DNA of 64,000 nt from Acorus gramineus (GCA_030737835.1 CM060848.1:20747309-20811308), one strand, 5' to 3'; counted from the stretch's first letter, positions 22,620-33,258 are shown. The notes: a model not told the origin generated them from the sequence alone. Numbers and translations: made by a program.

Positions 22620-23095
22620 TGATGTAGGACAGATTATGCATATCGGACTATCAGAAGAGGTCTATCAAATAAATTACAAATCAAGGGTTACGATTTCAGA
22701 ATCATAAGAAATTTTACATGGAGAAAGATAACAAGGAGATCTTCTGGAATAGTTGTTATACAACTAATGATGTTTAATTTTTAAAAATTATTTTATTTAG
22801 GTCCTCAAATTAGCGAATTTATTATTTTTTGTAATTTTTTATATTTGAGATATCTATATCGTGATAGATCATAATTTACCTCTACAAATTCCAATGATCA
22901 ATTAGGATCTCATGAATTCAGAAAAAATTAGTTTTCAAAATTCAATATTTCTTTAAATTTTCTGTTATTAGTACAAATAGGAGACTAGTAATATAAGAAA
23001 AATAGCTTATTATCAATAATATTTTAAATTTCCTCCCTTTTGGGGTATTAATCTTTGTGGATTCAAAGAGCTTATGAGCTCCAACCAATGTTAAT
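22620..23095 (+). mobile_element. LTR copy in plus orientation
   Basis: The segment begins TGATGTAGGACAGATTATGC and ends near CTTATGAGCTCC. It matches the minus-strand LTR at 24,650-26,712 through shared blocks (TCAAATAAATTACAAATCAA, GGAATAGTTGTTATACAACT, CCTCAAATTAG, TGATCAATTAGGATCTCATG-like). It lies head to head with the truncated LTR at 23,096-23,344, so the pair forms an inverted repeat. It is either a separate solo LTR or the product of a rearrangement. Confidence 0.65.
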
Positions 23096-23344
23096 ATCTG
23101 TCATGATAGAGATATATCAAATAAAAGTTATAAAAAAAATAGTAAATTCACTAATTTGAGGGCCAAAATAAAGAAATTTTGAAAAACTAAGCATTATTAG
23201 TTGTGTAACAACTAATCGAGAAGATCTTCTCGTTATCTTTCTCTGTGTATAATTTTCTACGATTCCAAGATCGTGATTCTTGATTTGTAATTTATTTGGT
23301 GGATCACTTCTGGTGGTTCCATCTAAATAATATGTCCTATATCA
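23096..23344 (-). mobile_element. truncated 3' LTR of the Ty3-type element
   Basis: On the minus strand it starts TGATATAGGACATATTATTT directly after a purine-rich GAAGAAGAAGAG tract (a likely polypurine tract) and runs about 250 bp before meeting the opposite LTR copy. Only the first half of the LTR is present. Confidence 0.6.
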
Positions 23345-23652
23345 AACTCTTCTTCTTCAAAAGAACTCGTCCTCGAATTATTTTGCCCCTCAATTGATGT
23401 TTCCTTGTACTGTACCTTTGAGAAACAGATAAACGTATTCTTGACTTCAAATTCCTTCTCAATTAAATCGATCATGTAGAAATTAAGTTAGATATACATC
23501 GATTTGTAGCCTAAACTTCTTTATAGTTGAAATGTTTTCATCATTAATGTTTTCGATGATAACATCAAAAACGCTCTTGTCAATTGTGCATAGAGTCTAC
23601 AACACAAGGGCTTTTCAATTTTTTGTGTCACCGTTAAGGAAAATAACTCATC

Positions 23653-24380
23653 TTATTTTCCACCAATAACCTCTAAAAAATCAATAGAGAATACAGCATC
23701 CACTGCTTCTTTGCTAGTCCTATCTTCATCAATATCTGGTTTGATGAAAAAGTTGACCCGCTCTTCTTCTTCTGTGAACTCGGCGCCATTATATACACCA
23801 TCAACTTTTGATTCATCCAGAATTTCGCTCTCTTGGTGATTTTGATTTGAGCAAAAATCTGGTTCATTGCAATCATAGCACTTCCCTGATGATGGCATAT
23901 TATAAGGATTAACCCTCGAATCATCCCTTGTGTAGGACTTGCTCTTGTCGCCTTTTGCGCTTTTGACATTTCCAGTAATGATTCCACTATTACAGCTTGG
24001 AGACAATTTTGATACAATTGGGATAAATATCATCCACAATCTGATGGAGGAAATTGATCCATAGGGGAGCTGTTTCATACTCCTTCACGTATGAACATGT
24101 GTTCTTCCTCATTGTTATCGAATTCTCTAAAGTTGGTCCAATATGCTGCAGCACCACTCTTCAATTGAAACGCCACCAATCTGACTATTTTCTCTTCTAG
24201 AACCTTCATCATCTCAAAGAATCTCTCAACCTCCCAGATCCAATTAAGGAAATCCTTGATCTGCATATTACCATTGAAATACGGAATATCCACTTTCAAT
24301 CGATAATCATTGTATTCCGTATTCCGCCTCCTCAGCTGATATTCGTGAACCTTTGTCATCCGAATTTTCCTCATCATCAT
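23653..24380 (-). pseudogene. gag remnant of a Ty3-type retroelement
   Basis: The upstream frame (24,380-24,075) encodes a typical capsid stretch: [20 protein letters not shown], then W-x-x-E-V-E-R-F-F and [15 protein letters not shown] stop follows, and the frame continues at 24,078-23,653 after a shift. It ends in a decayed CCHC zinc knuckle in which C-Y-D-C and a third Cys are recognisable but the His spacing is lost. The frame break and the lost zinc ligand make it non-functional. The protein would have formed the virus-like particle of the element. Confidence 0.7.
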
Positions 24381-24631
24381 ATTGATAATGAATATGATAT
24401 CAAATCACGTTCAAAGTAACAGGTTGTCCTTGGGCAAATCCCTCAGCACGTCTCCTATTACCTTTAGGAGGTCTGTTATTGGCGTTGAAGTTCAGGCTAT
24501 CAATCATTTTGCGGATCTCTCATAGTTGATTGTTTGATTCTAACGCCTTCCGTGGATCCTCCAACCCACAACCAATGTAATCAGGCTATTCGGTCCCCCC
24601 TTCGTTATTTTCCATCAAAGCCCCAAACAAT

Positions 24632-24647
24632 CCTCACTCTGATACCA
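24632..24647 (-). other. retroelement primer binding site (initiator tRNA-Met type)
   Basis: The minus strand reads TGGTATCAGAGTGAGG immediately after the 5' LTR end (TGTTAGC). TGGTATCAGAGC is the usual plant primer site complementary to initiator tRNA-Met. This fixes the element's orientation and LTR border. Confidence 0.75.
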
Positions 24648-25006
24648 GCTAACACAGTGAAAAATTATAGAAATATTCAACTAACATTGAGATCTCATAA
24701 ACTCCTTAAATCCACAAGGAACAAAATCTCAACAGAGAGGAAATTCAAAAAATTATTAATAAAAAAAAAATTCTTAAATTACAAGTCTCTTACTTAGTTA
24801 CTTATACTAATAACATAAAATTTTAAAAAATATTAAAACTAGAAAAATTCAAAAACTATTTTTTTTTATTCTATGAGATCCTAAATGATCATAGAAATTA
24901 ATAATGATCAATTCCGATATGTTATAATAGAGATATCTCAAATAAAAAAATTACTAAAAATATTAAATTTGCTAATTTGAGGGCCTAAATAAAGGAATTT
25001 TTAAAA

Positions 25007-26543
25007 GGGTTAAAGACATCTAAGTCCCTACAAACATGGGAAAACCCATATAAGTCCATACTAAAATTAGGACAGACGTACGAGTCCCTGAAAACTCAGA
25101 AAAACCCAATTATCATCCCTGAATTAAATTTCCATCCAAATGTAACGGAATATTCCTAGAATATTCCATCACATATAATTGTGTAGTAGGGGTGCAACTT
25201 GGGCGGGTTGAACCCGACCCAACCCGGTTCATGGGCGGGTTTGGGTTGAGGTTTTTCTCTGCTGGGTTCAACCAGACCCGAACCCGAACTAACCCGAACC
25301 CAATTCGGGTTGGGTTTGGGTTGGGGGGTCGGGTTACGCGGGCTCAACCCGAACCCGAATTGATAAATGTTTTTTTTTATATTTTTGTTGAAAAACGATG
25401 AAGTTATGTTTAGCTTATTTAAAATTTAGAATATGTATTCATAAACTATTTGGATTTTGTAAGTTTTTTTTGTGGTGAATATACATTTAATTAATTAGAG
25501 TTTATTGTGTTGTTTATTAAATAATTTTTATGATCTTTTAAGTATTAAACCCGAACCCGACCCGAGCCCAACCCGAGCCCGACCCGAGCCCGAATTCAAC
25601 CCGAACCCGACCCGAACCCGCGGGTTGAGGTCGGGTTCGGGTTCGGGTTGAACCCTTCGGGTTGAGGTCGGGTTCGGGCTCGGGTTCGGGTTGGGCTCTG
25701 TGCAATGTGGGTTAAAGCCGAACCCGACCCGAACCCGACCCAACCCGCCCGAGTTGCACCCCTTAGACATTGAAGTCCTTATAAACAGTCATAAAGACAA
25801 ATTAGTCCCTGCAAAAGATAAAATTGCCCCTAAAAGACTTTTACATTAAATTGTGTATATATTGTAGTCCCTATAAATAATCAGAAAGACAAATTAGCCC
25901 CCGCAAAAGACAAAATTGCCCTTGAAAGACTTTTACATATAATTGAATAGACATTACAGTTCTTATAAACAATCGTAAAGACAAATAGGTCCCTCTAAAA
26001 GACAAAAATACCCTCGAAGGATTTTTACATTTAATTGTGCAGACATTGCAATTTAAAAATTAAATACCCTCTAAAATACTGCAATTTCTACACAATTAAA
26101 TGTAAAAATTCTTCAGGGGCATTTTTATCTTTTACATGTACCAATTTGTCTTTCCGATTATTTATAAGGACTGTAATATCTATCCAATTAAATGTAAAAA
26201 TCTTTCAGGGGCAATTTTATCTTTTGCAAGGACTAATTTGTCTTTATGATTGTTTACAGGGATTGCAATGTGTACACAATTTAATGTAAAAGTCTTTCAG
26301 GGGTAATTTTATCTTTTACAGGGACTAATTTGTCTTTATGACTGTTTATAAGGACTTCAATGTCAACACAATTATATGTGACATAATATTCTGGGAATAT
26401 TCCGTTAAGTTTGGATGGAAATTTAACTCAGGGATGATAATTGGGTTTTTCTGGGTTTTCAGGGACTCGTACGTCTGTCCTAATTTTAGTAGGGACTTAT
26501 ATGGGTTTTTCCATGTTTGTAGGGACTTAGATGTCTTTAACCC
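25007..26543. mobile_element. Mutator-like MITE, copy 2 (1,537 bp, itself interrupted)
   Basis: The ends are the same as in the copy at 1,067 (GGGTTAAAGACATCTAAGTC and reverse complement). The perfect 9-bp flanking duplication is TTTTTAAAA (24,998-25,006 and 26,544-26,552). Compared with copy 1 it has an inserted element at 25,187 and one extra 92-bp subrepeat in the right arm (three instead of two). The left arm keeps three units (breaks at 25,853, 25,945 and 26,037). Open frames at 26,035 and 26,338 lie inside the arms and are not genes. Confidence 0.9.
25187..25765. mobile_element. GGGTGCAAC-ended inverted-repeat element nested in the Mutator-like MITE
   Basis: The left end TAGGGGTGCAACTTGGGCGG is mirrored by the right end CGCCCGAGTTGCACCCCTTA. 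Both ends are followed inwards by dense repeats of ACCCGA/GGGTTCGG, giving two GC-rich arms around an AT-rich middle. Copy 1 of the host MITE reads GTGTAGACATTG at this point, and TAG is present on both sides here. The GGGGTG ends recall hAT elements, but an 8-bp duplication is not seen, so the class is uncertain. The high-scoring frames here reflect the repeat only. Confidence 0.75.
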
Positions 26544-26712
26544 TTTTTAAAACTAAGCATTGTAAGTTGTATAACAACTATTCCAAAAGATCTCCTCATC
26601 ATTTTTCTTCATGTAAAATTTTGTGCGGTTCTGAGAGATCGTGACTCTTGATTTATAATTTATTTGGTATACCTCTTCTAGTGATTCCATCTGCATAATC
26701 AGCCCTCCATCA

Positions 26713-27186
26713 CCACATGTATTGATTTTTTTTTGGAAATACATACTTAGCTAATGAATTACATTCTTTTATAAAAAAATAAAATACATCATCAAATGAA
26801 TTGAATGCATATATTTTTTGCAATATAGTAAGTATGACATATATTGTATATTGTTCAACTGACTCCAAACAGGGTTGACTGTATCATTTTCCATGCAATT
26901 GAATGAAAAATAAAAAAAGCTGGATGAATGCTAGGACCGCTAGGTGGTGTTTGGAAACACGCATTTAAGTGTGTTTTTACTTTTTAAAAAACCGGAAAAC
27001 CAAAACGTATATCCAAACACTTTTACAAAATCAAGTTTAATTAAAAATTTTGTTACAACTTTAATTATAAAATATATGTTTTTTAAGAAGTAAAGAAAAT
27101 GTACTTTTTAAGATTGAATTTATTGAAACTATTTTATTCAAAATCATATTTTTCTCTAGTCTTGTACTCCCTGATAAAAAGTAGAC
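26713..27186. other. spacer with repeat relics
   Basis: 26,944-27,010 begins GGTGTTTGGAAACACGC, related to the repeats at 2,110 and 6,610. GACTGTATCATTTTCCAT near 26,877 matches the inner end of the foldback at 12,924-13,478. No gene. Confidence 0.45.
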
Positions 27187-27189
27187 TAA

Positions 27190-27417
27190 GGGTGTGTTTG
27201 GTTGCGCGATTGTAAAACTGATTCTGCAGAAATCTGAGTTTTAAAACTGTTTCTGCAGAAAGCCCACTTCCCCCAGCTTTTGGAAATCGCGGTTTCTACA
27301 CATCATTTCTTGAAATCTGTGCACATAGAGCTTCAACAGTAAAACTGTTTGATTGCATAATTGTATATAATTTTCTACAATCGTAAAGGCCGTGTAATCG
27401 CGCAACCAAACTCACCC
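27190..27417. mobile_element. Tourist-like MITE, complete copy (228 bp)
   Basis: The inverted ends are GGGTGTGTTTGGTTGCGCGA and TCGCGCAACCAAACTCACCC, flanked by TAA (27,187-27,189 and 27,418-27,420). The internal sequence serves as the reference for the interrupted copy at 20,491 and the remnant at 18,496. Confidence 0.88.
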
Positions 27418-27420
27418 TAA

Positions 27421-27934
27421 AAACAACTACGGGACACATAACAACATGGATATCTGCTTCACGGAACTAGCTCTCAAGATCCAGGTGCATGTATTCCTCC
27501 ACCACCGTAGCAGGCTGATGAAGTGACGAGGACAAATTTTACAATGTTTGAAAGACTGGAAGTTTGACTAACTTGATGTTTTGAATTGAGTTTGAAAGAT
27601 TGAACATGGCAAATATGTTTGACAGGTTCAATTGTCTGAATAAAATAATTGAAGTTTGGTGCGGTAGCAATAAATATGAAAACCAGGTATCACCTTACAG
27701 TCAAGCTGAGGTTACCCTCCCCTATTTATCTCTGATCTCATAGAAAATTCTTTTCGAATTTCATCTAAAAAACAGGAGATATGACACAATATCAATACTC
27801 GAACCCAAGACAAATCCTTAATAAATGCAAGCTCTGAATCGTTGTACTATAACCATTGAGGATAACAAGGTACCACCACAGCTACATAAATATTTTGGGT
27901 AGGATAATGCTTGGGACAAGCATGCTTATTGCGA
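27421..27934. other. spacer, nothing recognised
   Basis: No open frame or repeat boundary of note. Confidence 0.4.
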
Positions 27935-28208
27935 GACCGGATTCAGATCAGTATCGAACTGGATGACGTGAAAATTGAACTGCACCACTTATAAATCAAA
28001 CTACACAACCAATTATTGGTTATATATTTCACTCTCTTATTAGATCCAATCAGCTACTGAAAAAAAATTGAATTCCTAAGTATCATCAGTATCTAATAGG
28101 AGAGTGAAATATATACCCAACAATTGATTGTGCAATTCGATTTATAAGTGGTGCAGTTCGATTTTCACGTCATCCAATTCGATACTGACGGAACTGACCG
28201 GATTCAAT
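27935..28208. mobile_element. foldback element (family C), copy 1
   Basis: The left arm (GACCGGATTCAGATCAGTAT, GGATGACGTGAAAATTGAAC, CACCACTTATAAATC) is the inverse of the right arm (GATTTATAAGTGGTGCAG, GATTTTCACGTCATCC, GACCGGATTCAATC). The arms are separated by a short AT-rich loop near 28,070. A second copy lies at 32,871. Confidence 0.8.
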
Positions 28209-28529
28209 CCCGCTTATAGCGTAGGCACGTGTTTTGAATTTTTTTTTTTAACATGTTTCATAATAAATTTATAAAAAAAACATAAATTACATAGTCTAAT
28301 AAATTGCATAGAACCCCATAGAAAGAAAACAAGAAATTATATGTTTTACCTAACAAAGTTATTAAAATGGACCACAATGGGGTTGTATATAAAAACTGCA
28401 TATATTAACATTATTGTTTCTTATAATAAAGACTCCGGTAAAGTAAAGTCCATGATCTAATGAATAGCATATAACCCTCACACAAAAAAATAATAAGCAT
28501 TACTTCATCAGCAAGATTGGATTGCACGG
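28209..28529. other. AT-rich spacer
   Basis: Nothing recognised apart from a family A-like CTAATAAATTGCATAG near 28,298. Confidence 0.4.
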
Positions 28530-29105
28530 AAATAGCTCCGTCAATGGGTCATGGGTCAACATGGTCGATCTGATAAAAGACTTAAATACCCAATTCGAAG
28601 GATCTGAAATTCAAAATGGATCGGGTCTAAGCCCACCCTAATCCGACCTGATGGACCTAATTGACCCAACCCAAATACTATATGATTTTTTTATATATTT
28701 ATAATCCAACCCAATACTCATGATTCAACTAATTATTTATAACTAGATATTGAATAATCATTTAAAATTTTAAGCATTTGAAATATTTTTACAAACTTTT
28801 GAACTCACGTTAAACCATAATAATATAAATCATATTTCAAATGTTTTCTCATGAAACATTAAAAAATTAAAATAGTAAAGAAATATTTATAATACACTAC
28901 ATTTTACTAAAAAGAAAAAAAATGAAGCCATTGTACACCCTTAAGAAATTCATTGACCTCTCTTTGCCTGACTTGAGCTTGTTAATGGGTCGACCCGACC
29001 CGACCTAAGCCAAGACTCGATATGGACCCGACAATCACACCGGTCGGGTCCGGATCCACCCCGACCCGACCCGGCCCAGACTTGACCCATTGACATGCCT
29101 ACTCA
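28530..29105. mobile_element. hAT-like element rich in GACCCGACCCGA (family D), copy 1
   Basis: The left end TCCGTCAATGGGTCATGGGT is mirrored by the right end GACTTGACCCATTGACATGC. The sub-ends are dense in ACCCGA/TCGGGT motifs and the middle is AT-rich. The right half matches the reverse strand of 50,863-51,060 block by block (AATTCATTGACCTCTC, TTAATGGGTCGACCCGACCC, GACCCGACAATCA). No transposase frame. Confidence 0.65.
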
Positions 29106-29586
29106 CAAAGCTACAAGTAAAGAACACATAAATGCATGTATTAGACACTTTTATGGTCCAAAACGCAGACCACATATATTTATATTTTTTTTTAAATAGT
29201 AAATATTATCTAACAACATATATGCTTTAATAAAAAAAATGTATATATCTATTTTTAAACCTATTTTTAATGTATATGCTATTGAATTTAATAAACCTAT
29301 TTTTAATAAATGTTAAAAGAAAGTTTAATAATGCATATATTTCATTATGTAAAGATTCATATATTTCACTGAATTTCTAACTATGCATTTAAAATTGTAT
29401 TATAGACTATAACAAAAACTGAATGTAACAATACCCTTTTAAATAATGGCAAACCAATAGTAAGATAAATACGTCAATAATTCTTTTATATTTCCTAAAA
29501 ATAAGTCCATTCAATTCAAAATGAAACGATATACATTTTTTATTAAAACGTAAACGTATTGACGTTGTTCACTATTTTTAAAACAT
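29106..29586. other. AT-rich spacer, nothing recognised
   Basis: No gene or clear repeat. Confidence 0.4.
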
Positions 29587-29589
29587 TAA

Positions 29590-30032
29590 GCCCCCATTTA
29601 TTTTGGGAATAAGCCTCCAAATAACCCCGAATAACCTCAAATAAGGGATAAAGGGTGTTTGAAAACCCAAGATAAAATATGCCCAAATAAACTGGTATTA
29701 AGTGGTATATGAATTCCAATCAACCCATGAAATTAAAGTTATCCTAGGTTATTCCACCCAAATAATATGTGGACCCACTGTTAAATTAACTATCATCACC
29801 TCTTATAAATCACCTGTCAAATCAACGATCATTATTTTTTCACCTTTTATAAATCTTTATCCATACTTTATTTACATTTTACTCAAACAACAAAACATTT
29901 ATTCTTACATTTATCAACGAGAATAATTTAAAACACAATCAAACGTAAAATTATTTTATTTTTATTTATACTCATTTATGTTTAAATAAATACATATTCA
30001 ATAATAAATCTTATTCTTATTTTAAACCGGGC
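29590..30032. mobile_element. Tourist-like MITE, 450-bp family, copy 2
   Basis: The element starts GCCCCCATTTATTTTGGGAA and ends TTATTTTAAACCGGGC. It is flanked by TAA (29,587-29,589 and 30,033-30,035). The internal blocks have the same order as the copy at 7,751. Confidence 0.85.
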
Positions 30033-30035
30033 TAA

Positions 30036-31624
30036 AACGTATGGGAACCCATCTGTCAGACTTTTCAGACTTTTCACACATGACTGTCCCAGCACGAGGA
30101 AAAAAAAAACACATGAAAGAGACATAAAGGGAGACGAAAACTACAAAAGTTTCCAAAATTTCAAGGTATTGTTCAACTCGATGCGTCATGATTGGCAATG
30201 ATATTCAGTGTGATAGTGAAGGAAACCCACTATGATATAACCCGTCAGCCTCCACACAGGTTTGAGATAATTGGATGGACCCTCACCTGATAGGGGATCA
30301 TCTGACATTGATTTTCATGCTTTGAGAATTGTTTTTCATTTCCAGAATCTCTCATTTAAGCATTCCCGGTGGATGAAAATGGCCACGGGCTCAAGGAGAG
30401 CTGAATTACAGAATTTGAAGGTGAAACCACATTAAAAAAAAAAAAAGTATCAAATGGGAAATTAACAAACATATAAAAGCTGGATCCCCTCCCTATATAT
30501 ACACAATGAGAAATGAGACATGATATGGACTCAGTAAAAAGGGTTGTTCTCTCCAGATTAAAGGGTACACCAACTATGACTATTGTTTATTAATGACATG
30601 AGAAAACTTATAATATTAAAAGAGTTGAATGAAATCCATGACTCTTTTGGGGCTATAGCCACAAATGGTGTCAATAGGAGAATCTATATGTTATAAAAAG
30701 GATATGACACATCACACGTACTAAATGGTGAAAATATTAAAGAAGCATGGGTTAAAACAATCCGCTAAAATTCATCAAGATATATGGTATGGCAGTCAAC
30801 CCATCTTTTAGAAAAGTCTGGAAAACCATGTAGGTTGTCTTTTGCTTCCCTGGATAGAATCACCTACTGTATTGAAAAGTTATTTATTTAACACCAACCT
30901 CCTCTGTTTCAAATCCAACCAACAATAAATAATACACCATCCATACTTGAGATTGTTTATGTAGGGAAGTCAAAATCAGAAACCTCCTCAAAACAGATGA
31001 GAAAAACTAAAGGATTAATACATAATTAGAACCATGGAGAAAACAATAAACTTGCATAATAAGGCCTAAAACCTTTCGGAAATGAAAAATGTTACACTTT
31101 GTGTCGCAGTATCGTAGTCCTCCTATGTTTTCATATTTTTAAAAATCATATATACATCATCCAATGAGATATATGTTTTTATAATATGTGATGTATACAT
31201 CAGGGTCATCTTTTTTGTTAGGCAAATTAGACAATTGTCTAAGACCCCCAAATACATCAAGGCCTCTAATTTTTTTTTTATATAAGTAGGTCTGGATATT
31301 GACTACGAATAGCTTAACATATTGCCAAAAAATAGGGCTCTCATTTGATAACCAAAAAATGTGAGCCCTATTGCATTCAAAATCTAGACAAATAGGAAAA
31401 ATAGTGGGAAATCAATACGCCACCATTTTGGTAGGATTTTAAGAACAAGTTTTTATGATCCAATGTACTTCATAAAAGAAAAATATAGACAATCAGCAGA
31501 TGTTATATCCATAAAAATCATGATTATAAACCCCTCTCATCGTATGTACATGTATTGTCAATCTATAACACAACACAACAAAACAATTCCAAACATGATC
31601 AAATTAGAACGAGAGAAACCACTA
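30036..31624. other. spacer and 3' flank of the ARM-repeat gene
   Basis: No gene is seen. At 31,195-31,290 GTTAGGCAAATTAGACAATT and GTCTAAGACCCCCAAA look like the end of a decayed hAT-like element. The 3' untranslated region of the ARM gene probably lies within 31,300-31,624, but no confident poly(A) signal can be chosen. Confidence 0.4.
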
Positions 31625-32593
31625 TTATTGTGAAGAAACATGAGGAGAAGAATCCATTGAAGAAGAGCAAGAGACACCATACGTACAGTCCCAGCGATCC
31701 CAACCGTCGCTGCTCATCAGCAACACATCAATCAGCTGCCCCGCCTTCGCCTTGGCACGCGCGCTCCCGTTCTCCATCAGATCGGTGATTCTCCCCATCG
31801 ACCCATCGATCCGACGGATCTCCTTCACCACCCCCTCCCCTCCGAATCTCGCCAGATTAAGCAGCGCCGACGCCGCGTTCTCCCTCGTCCGAGCGCTGGA
31901 CCCCCCCTCCGCGGGGTCCACCAGATCGACGAGGATGACCACCCCGAACACCTCCCGGAAGGCTCCGACGCTCTCCTCGCACCCGGCGACCTGGGCGATC
32001 ACCGCCGTCGAATCCTCCACGACGCCGATCCGACCGTCCTTCATGATCAGGTCGAATAGGGCGGGGACGGCGCCGGATCCGACCATGGACGACCGATTGG
32101 GGGGGTGGAGGGCGATCCCGAAGAGGGCTTTGAGGGCGTCCTTGACGGATCTGGTGGTGTTTTTAGGGTTTTGTGGTCTGATGAGGTCGATGAGGGCGGA
32201 GACGATGTCGCGACGGGAACCGATGACGGGGCGGTAGTCCTCGACGGTGAGGAGGCTGAAGAGGGCGGCGGCGGAGGATTGGACGGCGGGAGGGGAGAGG
32301 CCGTGGCGGAGGACGTGGGAGAGGCCATCGAGGAGGCCGGGGGAGGACATGAGGGAAGCACGGGAGGAGATGGAGAGGTTGAGGAGGGCGGCGACGGCGT
32401 TCTCTTGGTCGGAGACGGAGGAGGAGAGGGAGGAGAGGAGGAGGGGGACGGCGCCGGCGGAGATGAGGAGTGGGCGGATGTCGGGGTCGTGCTTGGAGAG
32501 GAGGCGGAGTTCGGCGAGGGCCTCGGAGAGGGAGGTGGGGTCCGAGGCGGAGCTCAGGCGGTGGACCAGCGATTGAGCGGTCCGTTCTTCCAT
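31625..32593 (-). CDS. ARM-repeat protein, U-box-lacking PUB-ARM type (322 aa)
   Basis: The product is almost entirely armadillo repeats: about residues 37-75 (AGAVPLLLSSL, QENAVAALLNLSIS), 76-117, 118-163, 164-206 (GSGAVPALFDLI), 207-252 (RENAASALLNLARFG) and 253-293. A Ser-rich tail with a WDRWDCTY motif follows. The ENA-x-x-ALLNL signature is that of the ARM domains of plant U-box E3 ligases, but no U-box or N-terminal UND domain precedes it. ARM domains bind partner proteins, so a scaffold or adaptor role is likely. The gene is a single GC-rich exon, and the ATG at 32,593 is the first in frame. Long frames on the opposite strand (32,105-32,956) are by-products of the high GC content. The exact orthologue is not identified. 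Confidence 0.85.
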   Translation of the reverse strand: MEERTAQSLVHRLSSASDPTSLSEALAELRLLSKHDPDIRPLLISAGAVPLLLSSLSSSVSDQENAVAALLNLSISSRASLMSSPGLLDGLSHVLRHGLSPPAVQSSAAALFSLLTVEDYRPVIGSRRDIVSALIDLIRPQNPKNTTRSVKDALKALFGIALHPPNRSSMVGSGAVPALFDLIMKDGRIGVVEDSTAVIAQVAGCEESVGAFREVFGVVILVDLVDPAEGGSSARTRENAASALLNLARFGGEGVVKEIRRIDGSMGRITDLMENGSARAKAKAGQLIDVLLMSSDGWDRWDCTYGVSCSSSMDSSPHVSSQ

Positions 32594-32870
32594 GGTTTAC
32601 TGCTTTTCGTAATCGCTTTCGGCTTCGATTGGAGAGATTTTAAAAATAAAAATAAAAAAAGTCGGGCGGTATCAGAATCGACGGCACTGGATGGTTGGCG
32701 ATGGTGGTGGTGGGTGGTGGAGTTGGGAAAGGTATTAATTAAGCTGCGTTTGACGTTCGTGGGGTTTCCATTTTTATTTTATTTTATTTTATTCAAAAGA
32801 TCGAAGAAAAGTGGGAAATTTTGGCAACAGTGTTCTTATTCTCCCACACGCGGTGAAACGCATTCATGCG
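32594..32870 (-). promoter_or_regulatory. promoter-proximal region of the ARM-repeat gene
   Basis: This is the 277-bp stretch between the ATG and the foldback element. On the minus strand it contains AGCTTAATTAATACCTTTCC as an AT-rich TATA-like site near 32,735, and a CCACC-rich leader near 32,700-32,720. The foldback at 32,871 forms its upstream border. Confidence 0.35.
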
Positions 32871-33258
32871 GGACCGGATCCAGTCATAACTGGATTCGAT
32901 CAGTTCTGTCAGTATTAATATTGCACAACGTAAAAATCAAACTGTGTCACTTATAAATCAAACTACAAAATCAATTGTTGGATATATATTTTACTTTCCT
33001 ATTAGATTCAATTAATTATTAGAGAAAATATGAATTCTTAAGTAATATCCAATAAGAGAGTGAAATATATACTCAACAATTGATTGTGCAGTTCGATTTA
33101 TAAGTGACACAGTTTGATTTTCACGTTGTGCAGTTCAATACTGACCGAACTGATTTATAAGTGACACAATTTGATTTTTACGTTGTGCAGTTCGATTTTC
33201 ATGTCGTCTAGTTCTTTACTGACCGAACTGATCGGATCTAGTCAAGACTGGATCCGGT
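32871..33258. mobile_element. foldback element (family C), copy 2
   Basis: The outer ends GACCGGATCCAGTCATAACT and GTCAAGACTGGATCCGGT are inverted repeats. The internal arms share CAACAATTGATTGTGCAGTT and TATAAGTGACACAGTTTGAT with the copy at 27,935. A block of about 75 bp (TGATTTATAAGTGACACA, CGTTGTGCAGTTCGATTTTC) is tandemly duplicated in the right arm. It lies 278 bp upstream of the ARM gene start codon. Confidence 0.75.

Larger units (their letters stand above)
23345..24649 (-). mobile_element. internal region of a degraded Ty3-type retroelement
   Basis: In minus orientation the order is primer binding site (24,632-24,647), gag remnant (24,380 to 23,653), then about 300 bp ending in the polypurine tract. 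The expected protease, reverse transcriptase, RNase H and integrase are missing, so it is a deletion derivative. The last part can be read as an acidic C-terminal tail (S-x-E-E-E-E-F-D), as is common at the end of Ty3 polyproteins. Confidence 0.65.
24650..26712 (-). mobile_element. 5' LTR of the Ty3-type element, split by a Mutator-like MITE
   Basis: On the minus strand it starts TGATGGAGGGCTGATTATGC at 26,712 and ends CACTGTGTTA next to the primer binding site. Without the 1,537-bp insertion and its target duplication it would be about 520 bp. The related LTR pieces at 22,620 and 23,096 read continuously across the insertion point (AAATTTTGAAAAACTAAGC at 23,177-23,195). Confidence 0.75.

Noticed and set aside
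25156-25770. Pro/Asn- and Gly/Val-rich frames
   Set aside because: They translate the ACCCGA/GGGTTCGG repeat of a nested inverted-repeat element.
26035-26550. Two frames with similar phrases (SGAFLSFTCTNL, SVQLNVKIFQGQFYLLQGL-like)
   Set aside because: They read the 92-bp subrepeats of the Mutator-like MITE arm.
32105-32956. 283-codon open frame antisense to the ARM-repeat gene
   Set aside because: It is Gly/Glu-rich low complexity, mirrors the GC-rich codons of the real gene, and has no domain.
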